Assembly (NCBI GenBank): GCA_963921825.1
Contig: OY997594.1
Coordinates: 36,822,557 to 36,886,556, forward strand
DNA length: 64,000 nucleotides
Reading direction: 5' to 3'
Source: Erodium maritimum
Taxonomy: Eukaryota > Streptophyta > Magnoliopsida > Geraniales > Geraniaceae
Shown piece by piece: positions 1-11,085 of the stretch (position 1 is the first letter of the stretch; every line of letters starts with the position of its first letter). The position numbers and the translations under genes were made by a program. The notes below the pieces were generated by a model, which saw only the letters and a program-made list of their open reading frames with translations, made no database searches and was not told the DNA's origin.

Positions 1-970
1 TGAACACCACCACAAACTGATCTAGGTACGGCCGGAAGATGCTGTTCATTAGGTCCATGAACGTTGCAGGTGCGTTCGTCAGCCCGAATGGCATCACCAG
101 GAACTCGTAATGCCCATAGCGTGTCCGGAATGCAGTCTTTGCGACGTCCCCCTCACGGACTCGCAACTGATAATAACTGGATCGCAGATCGATCTTTGAG
201 AAGTGAGTCGCCCCTCTCAACTGGTCGAACAAGTCATCGATCCTCGGCATCGGATACCGGTTCTTCACCGGAACCCGGTTCAGCTTCCGGTAATCTATAC
301 ACATCCGTAGCTCTCCACTCTTCTTCTTCACGAAGAGTGCTGGTGGTCCCCACGGCGATGCACTCGGACGGATAAACCCCTTCTGCTGAAGCTCCTCTAG
401 CTGACGCTTCAGCTCAGTCAACTCTGTCGGCGCAAACCTGTAAGGCGTCATTGATATCGCCGCCGTTCCCGACACTAGGTCAATCCCGAACTCCACCTCA
501 CGAATAGGTGGCAGCCCGCTCAACTCCTCAGGAAAGACCTCGGGGAACTCGCATACCACTCTCGGTAACTCTCGGCTCTGCACAGCCGGTACTTCCTCCT
601 CTGCGGACAACGCCGACAAGAGGACCCCACTCTTACTCCCCAGCATGCACGTCACCTTCGTACCACCCACTGTCACTGTCACTCGTCGTCTGTAGCAATC
701 GATGTTGGCTCGGTACCTCGACAGCCAATCCATACCCAAGATCACATCAAAGGTAGTCATCCCCAACACGAGAAGATCCTCAGGGCAAGGACAGTCTGCG
801 ACTCTAATCTCGCAGGCACGACATACTCTAGTCAACGATGCACCACCCCCAACTGGGGTGTCCAGGCATAGGGGTGGACTCAACGGCTCTAAGCTCAACC
901 CCAACCTCTCAGCACAACCCGACGAAATAAAAGAGTGTGACGCCCCGGTATCAAACAAGAATAAAACCCA
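1..970 (-). pseudogene. Ty3/gypsy protease and reverse transcriptase, partial (gypsy-1 pol)
   Basis: Read on the minus strand, one frame stays open from about 970 to the window edge. It starts with an aspartic protease carrying FDTGASHSF (near 955-930), passes a linker with [10 protein letters not shown] and LPPIREVEF, then enters reverse transcriptase with [19 protein letters not shown] and the palm motif [13 protein letters not shown] at about 95-60. The catalytic YxDD box would lie just outside the window. Protease matures the Gag-Pol polyprotein and RT copies the element RNA. Motifs and the Met-type relatives here fit a plant chromovirus (Tekay/Del-like), but no integrase or chromodomain is in view to prove it. 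The frame differs from that of gag, with a shift near 1000-1040, so the polyprotein is broken. Called a pseudogene for that reason, although the visible pol segment itself has no stop. Confidence 0.85.
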
Positions 971-2463
971 TAAATGATACAATAAACACGTACCATGGAT
1001 GGTCTCACGGTACGTGCTAGGTCCTGGGGCTCTGGAGTCAGTGACTGCATATACTCACCCTGCGAGGCCTGCTGCCTCTGACCCGGCGCACGGGCTGCTG
1101 GATACCCGTGACTCTGTTGCTGTCTCGGAATCGGCGCGCTCGTAGACGGCCGTGACGGCCTCGGCTGCTGACTCTGTCTAGGGCGACCCCTGGGCGACTG
1201 TACTGTCCGTGACTGCTGCGGTTGCTGCGCTGAAGTCTCTCTCAACTGCTCGCGACACCATGCCATAGTGTGTCCCATCCGGCCGCACCAGAAACAGCTG
1301 ACCTCGTCGGCTCTCGACTCAGAGCTCCGGCGTGTCCGGCTGGTCGATGGTGGTGCCGTGTGCCCTCTTCTGGCTCTATACCCTCGCTGCAAATGGCCTG
1401 TCTCCCCGCAGAGATAACATGTCGACCCCCTCTCTGAGACGGCTGGCCCTACCGATGCTACTGACCCCTGTTGTCTCGATCCACTCTGATGAGGCGGTGG
1501 TCGGAAGGATCCCGCGGTCCTCTGCTTCCGCGAGTCTCGTGAGTCTGACGGCCCTGCAAAACTGATCGGCCGAGGTCGGACCTCACGGCCCCTGGCTGCA
1601 TCCCGGGCGCCCTGCTACACTGTAGCCGCAGTGTCTACGAGGTCGGTATACTTCCGCAGCCTCAAGGCGAGAACCTGGTTCCGGATGCCCAGCCTCATTC
1701 CTCCCTAGAACCGCAGGCAACGGTTCGTCTCGCTCGTCACCATCTCAGGCGCGAATCTGGCCAAGGCTGTGAACCTGGCCTCGTACTCTCCTACCGTCAT
1801 CCCTCCTTGCTCCAGGTCTAAGAACTGCCGATGTCGCTCCAGCCGAGCCGACTCGGGAAAGTACTGTGCCATGAATACCTCCTCGAATACGCTATAGTCG
1901 TATCCGACCGTGTCCTTCACCCGCCCCCACCAGTGGTAGGCGCTGTCTCTCAGCTGATGGGTCGCGAAGGACACTCTCCGACGGCCATCCTCGACACCCG
2001 ATGTGTCCAGGTCTCGTGTGACCTGCTCTATCCATCGCTCGGCCAGGTCGGGATTCGGCTCCCCGACAAAAATAGGTATCCCGAGCTTCAGGAAATCTAG
2101 TAGCGCTCGGGAGGTATGATCCTCTGTCTGAGCGGCCCTCACCGGGACCGCGGCTGCCTCTGGTGCTGGCGAAGCCGACTCTCGGTTGGCGATGACCGCC
2201 ACCAAACTCTGAACGGTCCTGGTGAGCTCATCCAGGGCAGTCATCACTGGAGGGTCCGCGACTGGCGGAACACTGGGAGTGCCTGCAGACGGCCCCACAT
2301 CACTTCTCCTGTCTTCTCCGACAGGAGTGCCCTGTGCCTCCGCGTAGTCGGCGGGCTCGACGGTTGGCACCCTCCCTGGTGCCCCTGCTGACCGTCCCCG
2401 TCGGCCTCGCGTGGGTGCCTGACCCCGTGTTCCTGATGCTCGTCCCCGCCTACCGCGAGCCAT
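971..2463 (-). pseudogene. Ty3/gypsy gag with zinc knuckles (gypsy-1)
   Basis: The likely start is the Met at 2463 (MARGRRGRASG), matching the MARTYASKG start of gypsy-2 gag. A basic, low-complexity N-terminus is followed by the retrotransposon Gag domain: RWIEQVTRDLDTSG, YHWWGRVKD, EEVFMAQYFP, GEYEARFTALARFAPE. Two CCHC knuckles follow, CYLCGETGHLQRGY (final Cys changed to Tyr) and CFWCGRMGHTMAWC (intact). The frame is broken by TAG at 1705-1707, where gypsy-2 has a Glu codon (RFEGG), and by a second TAG near 1617. A frameshift then separates the knuckle region from protease. Gag would form the virus-like particle and bind genomic RNA. This copy is inactive. Confidence 0.88.
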
Positions 2464-2468
2464 AATCA

Positions 2469-2487
2469 GTATCCTCTGCACGGATAC
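2469..2487 (-). other. Hairpin just upstream of gypsy-1 gag start
   Basis: On the minus strand GTATCC and GGATAC flank a 7-nt loop, giving a 6-bp perfect stem that ends five bases before the gag ATG. Gypsy-2 has the equivalent structure at 60726-60743, six bases before its ATG, with a different stem/loop boundary. Confidence 0.5.
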
Positions 2488-3605
2488 ACGTAAACGTTCA
2501 GTTTGCGAACTTAAATAAAACGACAGTTCAAAAGTACTAACGTTCACCCGCTCAAGCTTACACTAACGTGCTTATCACTAAAGCGCCACACCGCTCAAGC
2601 TAAACGTACTTTATATATTAGCATTAGTAAACGAGACCTCAACGAGACCGCACCGACGTGCACCAAACAAGCGACGGAAAACCAACCCACACAACGAAAC
2701 AACAACCACCAAAAATTTTGAAAACGACTTCCTGGACCAGGCCGGTACACGACACCTGCCGGGCCACATGCTGAGCCGGCAACCAGAACCAGCCGTGCCC
2801 CATGCCGGGCCGGAAGCTAGCCCTTGCCGGACTGCCTAATGGGCCAGCGTCCGGCCCTTGCCGGACTTCTCCCTGGGCCGGAGTCCCGCCCGTGCCAGAC
2901 TGCTCTCCGGGCCGACGTCCATTCCGTACCGTACTACGTTCCGGGCCGGCAGCCGAGCCCTGCCGGGCCTGGTTCCGGGCCGGCAGCCAGCTGCTACCGT
3001 GTCCCGTTCCGGGCCGGCAGCCAGCTCCTGCCGTGCCCCGTTCCGGACCGGCAGCCAACTCCTGCCATTTAACCTACCGGATCACACCAGTGACCCCGAG
3101 CTCCTAACGATGACGAAAACCGTCCCACTTACCCCCGTTGTGTGTAACTTAGGGTGTTTGTAACCTTACCGGCAAAAAACGATCCGTTCCCTAGTACGTC
3201 GTAGACATTCAACCACTAAACAAACAACGCACATACGACAACTCAGGACCGACCTCAATCATAAGCCAACACGGCCGAAAAACAACACAACCACACGACC
3301 CCCGTTCACTGGGTCAACCAAAGTCGACCCTTGCCCACTGGGCCAACCAAAATCAAAACAAACATACGCCCCCAGGGCCAATCAAGTTCACAACACGCTA
3401 ACAGGGCCAACAATTTTAAAACCTTCACCCTTTCATTTTAAAACTTCTTTCCTTGACGTCACGTAGTTACAACCCGGTCTAGGCGTCCCCAAACCACGTT
3501 GTACCGACTTGACATCAACACCGTCACGTTCGACTACAGGAGCGCTCCTTAGTCGACCCGCGACAGTTTAAAAACAGTTCACGCAATCACACACAATCAG
3601 TATGC
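2488..3605 (-). mobile_element. gypsy-1 5' leader, truncated
   Basis: Non-coding sequence upstream of gypsy-1 gag, comparable to the 1.5-kb leader of gypsy-2. It contains a GC-rich repeat block (2790-3066) and, at 3300-3410, degenerate copies of an 'ACTGGGYCAACCAAA' unit. No primer-binding site is seen before an LTR fragment of a different family begins at 3606, so the element's PBS and 5' LTR are missing. Apparent open frames here come from the GC-rich repeat. Confidence 0.6.
2790..3066. repeat. GC-rich tandem repeat, about 48-bp period
   Basis: The core 'TTCCGGGCCGGCAGCC' recurs at roughly 48-bp spacing from about 2938 to 3066, with more degenerate 'CGGGCCGG' units upstream. It lies in the gypsy-1 leader. 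Similar GC-rich 'CCGGCACG' sequence is found in the gypsy-2 5' LTR at 57340-57560. Confidence 0.7.
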
Positions 3606-4031
3606 GGTCAAACTCAGTTGTTGACTACATAGCGATCACAAAGACTCCTTGGTCTAAGGATACATGACAAGCTACGACACTAAATATGTTCATGACTTAA
3701 TCTATGGCACATATTTAGGGCCGTCCAATATCATGTCCCACATGATATCTATGATCAGACTCCGGAATTCCATTCCAATGACTAACAGAACGTAAGCCAT
3801 AAAGAGCCATCTTTCATACTAGTCGCTTGTAGTGAAGCTTTGTTGACTAGGGACCCATCGAGTGTGATCTATCTCGATCTATGGTTCTATTCGCATTGTG
3901 GGCATAGATCAGAGAACACATAGATATATTACTCCAACACATGAGTAATATGAAGTCGCTTTAATTTTATTGCTAACGATGATATATACATTTGGGCATT
4001 TAGGATTGAACTATAGGCACTAAGACTAACA
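3606..4031 (-). mobile_element. Truncated D-type copia LTR fragment
   Basis: This matches the right part of the D-type LTRs (compare 25385-25815 and 35395-35826) and ends in the same terminal ACTAACA. Reading minus, it is the LTR start (TGTTAGTCTTAG) cut off after about 426 bp. On its right it abuts Athila integrase sequence (ACCTTAT at 4032 and, after the LINE insertion, at 6659). On its left it joins the gypsy-1 leader with no LTR terminus, so this is a rearrangement breakpoint. Confidence 0.85.
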
Positions 4032-4038
4032 ACCTTAT
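4024..4038. repeat. 15-bp target-site duplication of short LINE, left copy
   Basis: GACTAACAACCTTAT here is repeated exactly at 6651-6665 right after the poly(A). It spans the end of the LTR fragment and the start of Athila sequence, so the LINE inserted after those two were joined. Confidence 0.9.
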
Positions 4039-4196
4039 TCTATCGTGGTCGCCTAATTCTGTTAAACAGGTTAAGGGAACAGAAAGGTGATTTCTTCGCA
4101 ACCCCTTCGTGTTCAAACTCGATCACAAACTCAGAGTGAAAGAGAAATTCTTGAAGCTCAACGTACATATGAGTTATGGAGAAGGGTGTTAGCCTC

Positions 4197-5753
4197 AGTG
4201 CCCGTAGTCCGATCGTAAATGTCCAATTGTAATTATCATCGTTGGCAATATAAAATAAAGCAGCTTTTATGTTACTTAAGTGTTGGAGTAATATGTCGTG
4301 TGTATTTCCGATCTATGCCCACCATGCGAATAGAACCATAGATCAGGATGGATTGCACTCGATGAGGTCCCTAGTCAATAGTCTTCTCTGGAAGCGACTA
4401 GTATGAGATATGACTCTTGATGGCTTACGTTCTATTAGCCATAGGAAAGGGTTCCGGAGTCTGATCATAAACATCATGTGGGACATGATGTTGGACGACC
4501 CGACCTGAATATGTTCCATAGATTAAGTCATGAACATGTTCAGAGTCGTAGCTTGTCAGGTATCCTTAGACCGAGGAGTCTATATGATTGCTATGCAGTA
4601 AACAACCAAGTTTGACCTGAAAGCCCAACGTTGCACCGTGACTGGGCTTCCATAACGGCCAGGATTGGCTTGGGGAATGACTGCATGAGTGACATGATAG
4701 ACGACTAAGGGATTTATCCCTCATACTACGGTATGGGAAAGATATCTGGTTCACGGCCGCTTGATCGAGAGTGACTGACAAGAAAGCACGGCCATGCACA
4801 TGATACTGGGTATCATAAGGTCAGTCATCTCACATATCAAGGAACATGGATTGAGGATAATAAGGATGACGGCTCTGTACCTTATCTCAATCCGGATATC
4901 GGTGATAAAGGGATAATGACAAGGACGGCTGAAAGGTCAGAATCGACAGGGCGCGATTCGTTATGCAGGGTCGGGCTATACTGAGTCTCGTCAGTCGCCA
5001 CTTTGGTAAGATCAAGTAAAATGGGATTTTACGTTGATCTTACCGACATGCATAGACCTAAGGGTCACACCGACAGTTTGATACTCGATAAGAACATGAC
5101 GAACCTGAGTTGGAGGGAATTGTGGCGGGGATCGCCATAGTGCACCGGCTAGCATATTGGGCTCGGCATGGGCTCTCTTGGAGAGGCCCATGGCCGGCCC
5201 ATATAGGCTAGGCCCAACAAGGACTCAAGTCATTAGATGACTATTAGTCTTGTTGACCAAAATTGGGTGGGACCCAATTTCCACTAAACTAATAAACTAG
5301 GTTGTTTATTAGTTCCACCTAGCCTCTTGGCATTGACACTTGTCTCAAGTAGGGAGCTAAGTGTTTCCACTTAACTAAGCATGCAAGATAGGTTGGATAT
5401 AACAACATGCAAGTGTAGAGAATTAGAGAGCTCTTCTTCTTCTTCTTCTTCTACCCTTGGCCGAAACCCCCTCCAAGCTCCATAGGTTGTTTTTCATGTT
5501 CTTGAGTCATCATACTCAAGAACTACGTTGGGTTTGATTCCATCTCGGATACGTAGGCGTCCAAAGGACTCAAGCCGAAGCATAGTTGGTGTTATTCTTC
5601 CATCTTCACCACCAAAACGTCAAGGTGATGTTCTTGTAACCTTGCTGATTTTTCAGCTTTGTTCTTCATATTTGGTAGAGTTTATTTTCTTGATTCGTGG
5701 TTAATTTCCGCTGCAAATTCTTGTTTTCTTGTCCACGACATCAAGTCCCAACA
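4197..5753 (+). mobile_element. Solo LTR, copia E-type (TSD AAGGG)
   Basis: Starts TGTTAGCCTCAGTGCCCG and ends CAAGTCCCAACA, flanked by AAGGG at 4192-4196 and 5754-5758. It is the same family as the E LTRs (12840 to 11086 read in reverse). It contains a (CTT)n run near 5430-5452. No internal sequence remains, so this is the product of LTR-LTR recombination. Confidence 0.92.
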
Positions 5754-5869
5754 AAGGGTTATAGCTACTGGATCTTTGGATTGCTAGCAAGTTCCTTTCC
5801 TGTTTTCTCGGTTTCTTTCCTTTTTGAGTTCGAGTTTTTTGTTTCCCTTCTATTGAGGGGTGAAGGTCT

Positions 5870-6503
5870 ATGATGGCAGCCTTTTATGGAAACCTGTCGT
5901 CGGAGCTCGGCTCCGTTTCTCTCTCCTCATCGGATCTGTCGCAAAACCCTAAGGGTCGCGCCTCCTCGTCTCCTGCGCACGTCCCTTTGTTTCCCAAGCA
6001 GCTTTGTCCCGAGGTTAATAATGACGAGAACCTTTTCTCTTCTCGAGATATCTCATGCTCTGCATCGCGAGACGACCTCCCTCCATCGGGCCAGGTTGCT
6101 GAAACAGGCCTGTTGTCTTTGGCTGCGTTGGGCCAGTAGCAAGGCCCGGCTTCTCCCAAGCCCAAGCCTACTGCTACCCTGGATCCCAAATCGCAGGCCC
6201 TTCATGCGCCTCCCAGGCCTCCGACCCCCTCTCCAGAGCCCTCTGAGTTCTTGTCTTTTATCGCCAACATCCGCTCTCCGGTTGCTGACCCGGTTTCAAT
6301 CCCGCTTCGTCCCAAACGTAAAAACAAGCGTATTTGTAACGGTCGTCAGAAGCTCCTTAAGGCTCTAAAGGATGTCAGCCCCTCCAGATCCCTCCGAAAG
6401 AATTCGTAGGCTAAGCGTGCTTGGGCCCTCTGTAAGTCGATGGGCTTCACCTCTTCGTGTAATGAAAAGGACACTATCAAAAGGTTCCAAGGTGTCGGCT
6501 AAC
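5870..6503 (+). pseudogene. ORF1-like remnant in the short LINE
   Basis: A reading frame from the Met at 5870 (MMAAFYGNLSSELGS) stops at 6137-6139. Similar proline/serine-rich and then basic sequence (RPKRKNKRICNGRQ, then KALKDVSPSRSLRKNS) follows in the same frame, with further stops. The end reads ALCKSMGFTSSCNEKD, which lines up with GKKLGLRADCSDELI at the ORF1 C-terminus of the full LINE (46386-46430). I infer this is the C-terminal part of a plant LINE ORF1 with ORF2 deleted. The N-terminal part is not recognised. It is not functional. Confidence 0.5.
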
Positions 6504-6665
6504 CCTTTCCCTCTTCTTGCTCTTCTCCTCTTCAGTTCTTTGCTCTTCATCCTTCGATTGTAATTCTCCTTTGGAGTGTATTGTTTGGTTGAATTAATTA
6601 TTGTTTTTGCTGATCAAAAAAATAAAACCATTATTTATCAAAAAAAAAAAGACTAACAACCTTAT

Positions 6666-8122
6666 CTTCTTCTTTAAACACCCTCATCTCAATGCGTCTG
6701 TCATGATACCATTTTACTCTCTCCTTGTAGAGCTTCGAATTGTGGTATGCTTGATGTCAAAACTCCTCCAGTGCATTCAACTACAACAACCTGTTCTCAC
6801 CACAAACTCGGGCATCGAAGTTAAGAAACTTAATAGCTCAATAGGCTTTATACTCTAATTCCACAGGCAGGTGAGATGATTTATTAAAAACCAGTCTATA
6901 ACGCGAGCAACCAATAGGTGTTTTAAATGCAGTTCTATAAGCCCAAAGAGCATTATCAAGCTTGGTAGACCATTCTTTCCTAGATGAATCGACTGTCTTT
7001 TCTAGGATGCTCTTTAACTCCCTATTGGTCACTTCTACTTGACCACTTGTCTGGGGGTGATAGGGTGTGGCGAGTCTATGATGGACACCATAACTAACTA
7101 GCAACTTCCAAAAGTTTTTGTTGCAAAAGTGTTTTCCACCGTCACTAATGATCGCCCTAGGAGTACCAAACTAGGATAAAATATGTTTCTTTAAAAATGC
7201 ATAAACCGGTTTGTGGTCGTTAGTGGGCAAGGCCACTACTGCCTCCGCCCATTTAGACACATAGTCCACACATACTAAACTATACTTTTTATTATGGGAC
7301 TTTGGAAAGGGTCCCATAAAATCAATCCCCCACAGATCGAACACCTCCACCTCAATGGTGATGTTCATGTGCATTTCGTGTCTTTTAGAAATATTTCCTG
7401 TTCGCTGGCACTTATCACAGTTTTTAGCATAAAAATGTGCATCGTGAAAAAGAGTGGGCCAGTAGAAACCGGATTCCAAAACCTTGCTCGATGTCCTTGT
7501 GCCATCGAAATTCCCTCCAACTTCACCTCCATGACAATGGTAGAGAATGCTCTGCATGTCCGAGTCTGGGATACACCTACTGATCATCGGATATGCACAT
7601 GTCTTAAACAAAAGAGGATCATCCAAAAAATAACTATTAACATCATGCAAAAATTTCTTCTTTTGATGTGAGTTGAGACCGTCAAGCATCTCCCCAGAGG
7701 CCAAATAATTTGCAATATGTGCAAACCGTGGTGCCTTCTGGTTCTCTACCTGAAACAAGTGTTCATTAGGAAATTCATCCCTGATAGGCACCTGTGTGTT
7801 CTCATACGGATTCTCAATCCGTGAGAGGTGGTCATCAACCACATTCTCCACCCCCTTCTTGTCCTTAATCTCCATGTCAAACTCCTGCAACAACAAGATC
7901 CATCTTCGTAATCTCGGCTTGGCGTCCTTTTTACTCAGCAAATATTTCAATGCTGAGTGGTCAGTATAAACAATTACTTTAGATAACACAAGGTATGAGT
8001 GAAATTTATCACAAGCAAATACTACTGCTAATAGTTTTTTTTTCTGTGGTAGCATAATTTACTAGAGCTTCATTAAGCACCCTACTAGCATAGTAAATAG
8101 TGTGAAATACTTTATCCTTTCT
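6666..8122 (-). pseudogene. Athila RNase H and integrase
   Basis: RNase H sequence runs from 8055 down ([31 protein letters not shown], then DHLSRIENP). Integrase follows with an HHCC zinc module ([27 protein letters not shown]) and the core: first Asp in [11 protein letters not shown], a region with PRAIISDGG, and [16 protein letters not shown] with the catalytic Glu. In-frame stops occur at 7171-7173 (TAG) and 6838-6840 (TGA in place of a Trp codon). Homology continues to 6666 (LYKERVKWYHD). The integrase C-terminus is cut at the LTR fragment and LINE junction. RNase H is in a different frame from the RT to its right, so there is a frameshift at about 8056-8122. Confidence 0.9.
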
Positions 8123-9472
8123 TTATCCCAAGGCAGCCCCAATTGCTAGGTCACTAGCATCACACATTAGCTCGAAAGGTAGAGACCAATCGGGACTGAC
8201 CATCACTGGTGCACTTACCAGTTTCTCCTTAATCACATTAAAAGAGTTCAAACATGTATCATCAAAAACAAAAGGAATATACTTAACCAATAAGTTACTC
8301 AATGGTTTAGCAATTTTAGAAAATCCCTTAATGAATCCACGATAAAACCCAGCATGTCCAAAAAAACTCATAATGCCTTTAACTGAATTAGGGGGAGGCA
8401 ATCTATCAATCATCTCCACCTTGGCCTTATCTACCTCAATACCCTTCAAGGAGATCTTATGGCCTAAAACAATGCCCTCATTTACCATGAAATGACATTT
8501 CTCCCAGTTGAGAACAAGATTAGACTCCTCACATCGAGTCAACACAACAGAAAAATTAATCAAACAATTATGAAATGAGGAGCCAAACATGGTAAAATCA
8601 TCCATAACAACTTCCAAATAAGTACCTACCATATCATGAAATATAGATAGCATGCATCTCTTAAATGTGGCAGGGGAATTACATAACCCAAACGACATTC
8701 GCCTATATGCGAAGGTTCCATAAGGACAAGTAAAAGTAGTCTTTTCTTGATCCTCGGGCGCTATGGAAATTTGGTTATAACCACTATACCCATCTAAAAA
8801 GCAATAAAACTCATGCCCTGCTAATCTCTCTAACATCTGATTAATGAATGGCAAGGGGAAATGATCATTACGGGTTGCATCATTTAATTTTCTATAATCT
8901 ATGCATACCCGCCAACCTGTAACTGTCCTAGTAGGGATTAATTGATTTTTATCATTTTGGACTACAGTCATCCCCCCTTTCTTAGGTACACATTGTACAG
9001 GATTTACCCATGAACTATCTGAAATTGGATAGATAATGCATGCATCAAGGAGTTTGATTACCTCCTTCTTAACCACTTCCGGCATCAACGGGTTAAGCCG
9101 TCTTTGGTTTTGCACACTCAGGTGATGGTCCTCTTCCATCAAGATCTTATGCATGCACATGGATGGACTAATTCCTTGTATGTCTGCAATAGTCCATCCA
9201 AAGGCCTTCTTGTGCTCCCTCAACACTCTCAACAGCTTATCTACTTGCAATTTAGACAAAGCAGATGAAATTATCACAGGTAAAGTACCATCACTATTTA
9301 AATATGCGTATTTTAAATTATCACGTAGTGGCTTTAATTCCAAATCTGGAGCCTGCTCGATTGATGGTTTCAGGTTAGGTCCAGTAGGGGTCTCCAAAGT
9401 TTGAAACTTGCTCTGACGAGCCCTCATAGGCTTGCATGCCTCCGACATGTGCACTGCTTCATCTATACCTTC
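8123..9472 (-). pseudogene. Athila reverse transcriptase
   Basis: Open from 9454 to 8123. Landmarks typical of Athila: [60 protein letters not shown]-type palm region, YRRMSFGLCNSPATF and the catalytic VVMDDFTMFG, with both Asp residues present. It continues into the connection domain (GIMSFFGHAGFYRGFIKGFS) and the start of RNase H (LMCDASDLAIGAALG). It is in frame with the protease ORF except for a TAG at 9473-9475. This is the best preserved enzyme of the element, but it is isolated by that stop and by a frameshift at its end. Confidence 0.92.
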
Positions 9473-10250
9473 CTATGGATATGAAACTTCATTAGATAGG
9501 ATTTCAATCAAAGATTCTTCCAAAGGATCATTAAACCTAGATATATTGAAATTTTCTTGACAACCATGATCAAAAGCATCAATAGAAAAGCATGTATCAT
9601 CTCTCCTAGCATGTTTCATAGCTCGGAAGACATTAAAGACGACTTCCTCTTGACCATACTTAATGGTCAATTTACCTTCCTCCATATCAATTAGAGCCCT
9701 AGTTGTGGCCAAAAAGGTTCTACCCAAAATCAGAGGAATTTCATAGTCCTTTGCCATATCTAATATAAGGAAATCAACGGGGAAGATAAAGTTATCGACC
9801 TTTACCAGGATGTCCTCTACGATACCCCTAGGATACTTGATTGACCTATCAGCTAATTGCAAAGATATGGAGGTTGGTTTTGGCTCGTCCCCAAGGCCTA
9901 ATCTCCTGAACACAACTAAGGGCATTAAGTTAATGCTTGCACCAAGATCACATAATGCTCTAGGAAAGGAAATATGACCCATCTCACAAGGTAAGGTGAA
10001 ACTCCCAGGGTCTTTAAGCTTAGGGGGTAATTTGTTCAACAACACTGCAGAACACTCCTCACTCAGGTTCACTGTCTCAAATTCACCTAACTTTCTCTTG
10101 TTAGTGATAATATCTTTCAAGAACTTAGCATAGACTGACATACCTTGAATAGCATCAAGAAAATGAATATTAATTTCTAACTTCCTAAACATGTTCATAA
10201 ATTTAGAGAATTGAGCATCAACTTTACTTTTCTTGGCAACAGAGGGGAAT
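9473..10250 (-). pseudogene. Athila protease region of gag-pol
   Basis: Minus strand. It reads MFRKLEINIHFLDAIQ, FLKDIITNKRKLGEFE, then the protease active site LCDLGASINLMPL (Athila uses D-L-G-A-S). These are followed by DRSIKYPRGIVEDILVKVD, VDFLILDMAKDYEIPLILGR and FLATTRALIDMEEGKL. It is separated from gag to the right by a frameshift near 10200-10250, and from RT by a TAG stop. Confidence 0.88.
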
Positions 10251-11085
10251 GGAAGAGGTGGAGTCCTATCTTCTTACCTTTGGCGAGCCTTTGTTCCTCT
10301 GTTCCTTCCAAGCTTTCATCTTGCCCTTCTTCTTGACTCAGGTCCTCTGTTCCTGGAACCTTTTCAGCTACTTTCTCCTTAACCTTCGCCAGCTCCTCCA
10401 TGGACTTCCCAGACCTCAACTTGACTGCATAGACATCCTCCCTAGGATTCCTTTCTGTGTTGCTTAGGAGGCTTCCAGGAGCCCTCGAATTCATTGCATT
10501 GGCCAGTTGACTCATCTGGGTTTCCAACTTTTGGAACCGAGAATCATTGTTCCGGTTCACTATCTTCTACTCTTGCACAAATGCCTTGTGCAGCTCAATT
10601 ACCTTCTTTTTATCCACCTTCATTTGTACCATCATAGTTAGCATCATCTGCTCTAGTTTGGCGGAGGACTCTTGTGGTGGTGCATTCTAGGGCTGCTGAT
10701 TCTGAGACCTCTGCTGATACTGCTGGTTTTGGGGGCTTTGTTGATAGCCCTATCCTTGAGGTCTCTGTTGATACCCAAAAGAACCCTGATTCTGCCCTTG
10801 GGGTTTCCAGGCCATGTTCGGGTGGTCTTTCCATCCTTCATTATAGGTAGAGGAGAACGGATCATAATTTGGCTTCCTCTGGTTGCCCACAAAATTTGCA
10901 GTATCTCCCTGAGGTTCCCCAATACCTTCAATACAATCAATGGGATCTACAAATGAAGGTACTTGCATGGCATCCAACTTTCTTATCACACTCTGCACAA
11001 TCTGATCCACCAACTTGTCCATTGAGGATGATTCCACTACATTGACTGTCCCCTTAGTTCTTGCACCTCTTCTACTGGATTGCCA
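10251..11085 (-). pseudogene. Athila gag, C-terminal part
   Basis: Minus strand pieces include SSMDKLVDQIVQSVIRKLDAM, glutamine/proline-rich sequence (10650-10830), RFQKLETQMSQLANAMN, and VKLRSGKSMEELAKVKEK, all usual for the region between Gag and protease in Athila. Several frameshifts are present. The right end at 11085 is the insertion point of copia E. The coding frame resumes at 19888 on the far side of E, reading NRVW then QSSRRGARTKG across the join. Confidence 0.82.

Larger units (their letters stand above)
4039..6650 (+). mobile_element. Short non-autonomous LINE derivative with poly(A) and 15-bp TSD
   Basis: Bounded by identical 15-bp TSDs (4024-4038, 6651-6665) and ending in a poly(A) at 6641-6650 preceded by TGCTGATCAAAA, this has the hallmarks of target-primed reverse transcription. 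Without the solo LTR nested in it (4197-5753 plus one 5-bp TSD) it is about 1.05 kb. It encodes only remains of an ORF1-like protein and no endonuclease or RT. The GATCAAAA end resembles the 3' end of the full LINE (GCCGATCAAAA near 50911). It was therefore probably mobilised by a LINE of that type. Confidence 0.85.

Noticed and set aside
2639-3163. Overlapping open frames on both strands in GC-rich sequence
   Set aside because: Periodic GC-rich repeat with proline/glycine/arginine codons in all frames. It lies in a retroelement leader.
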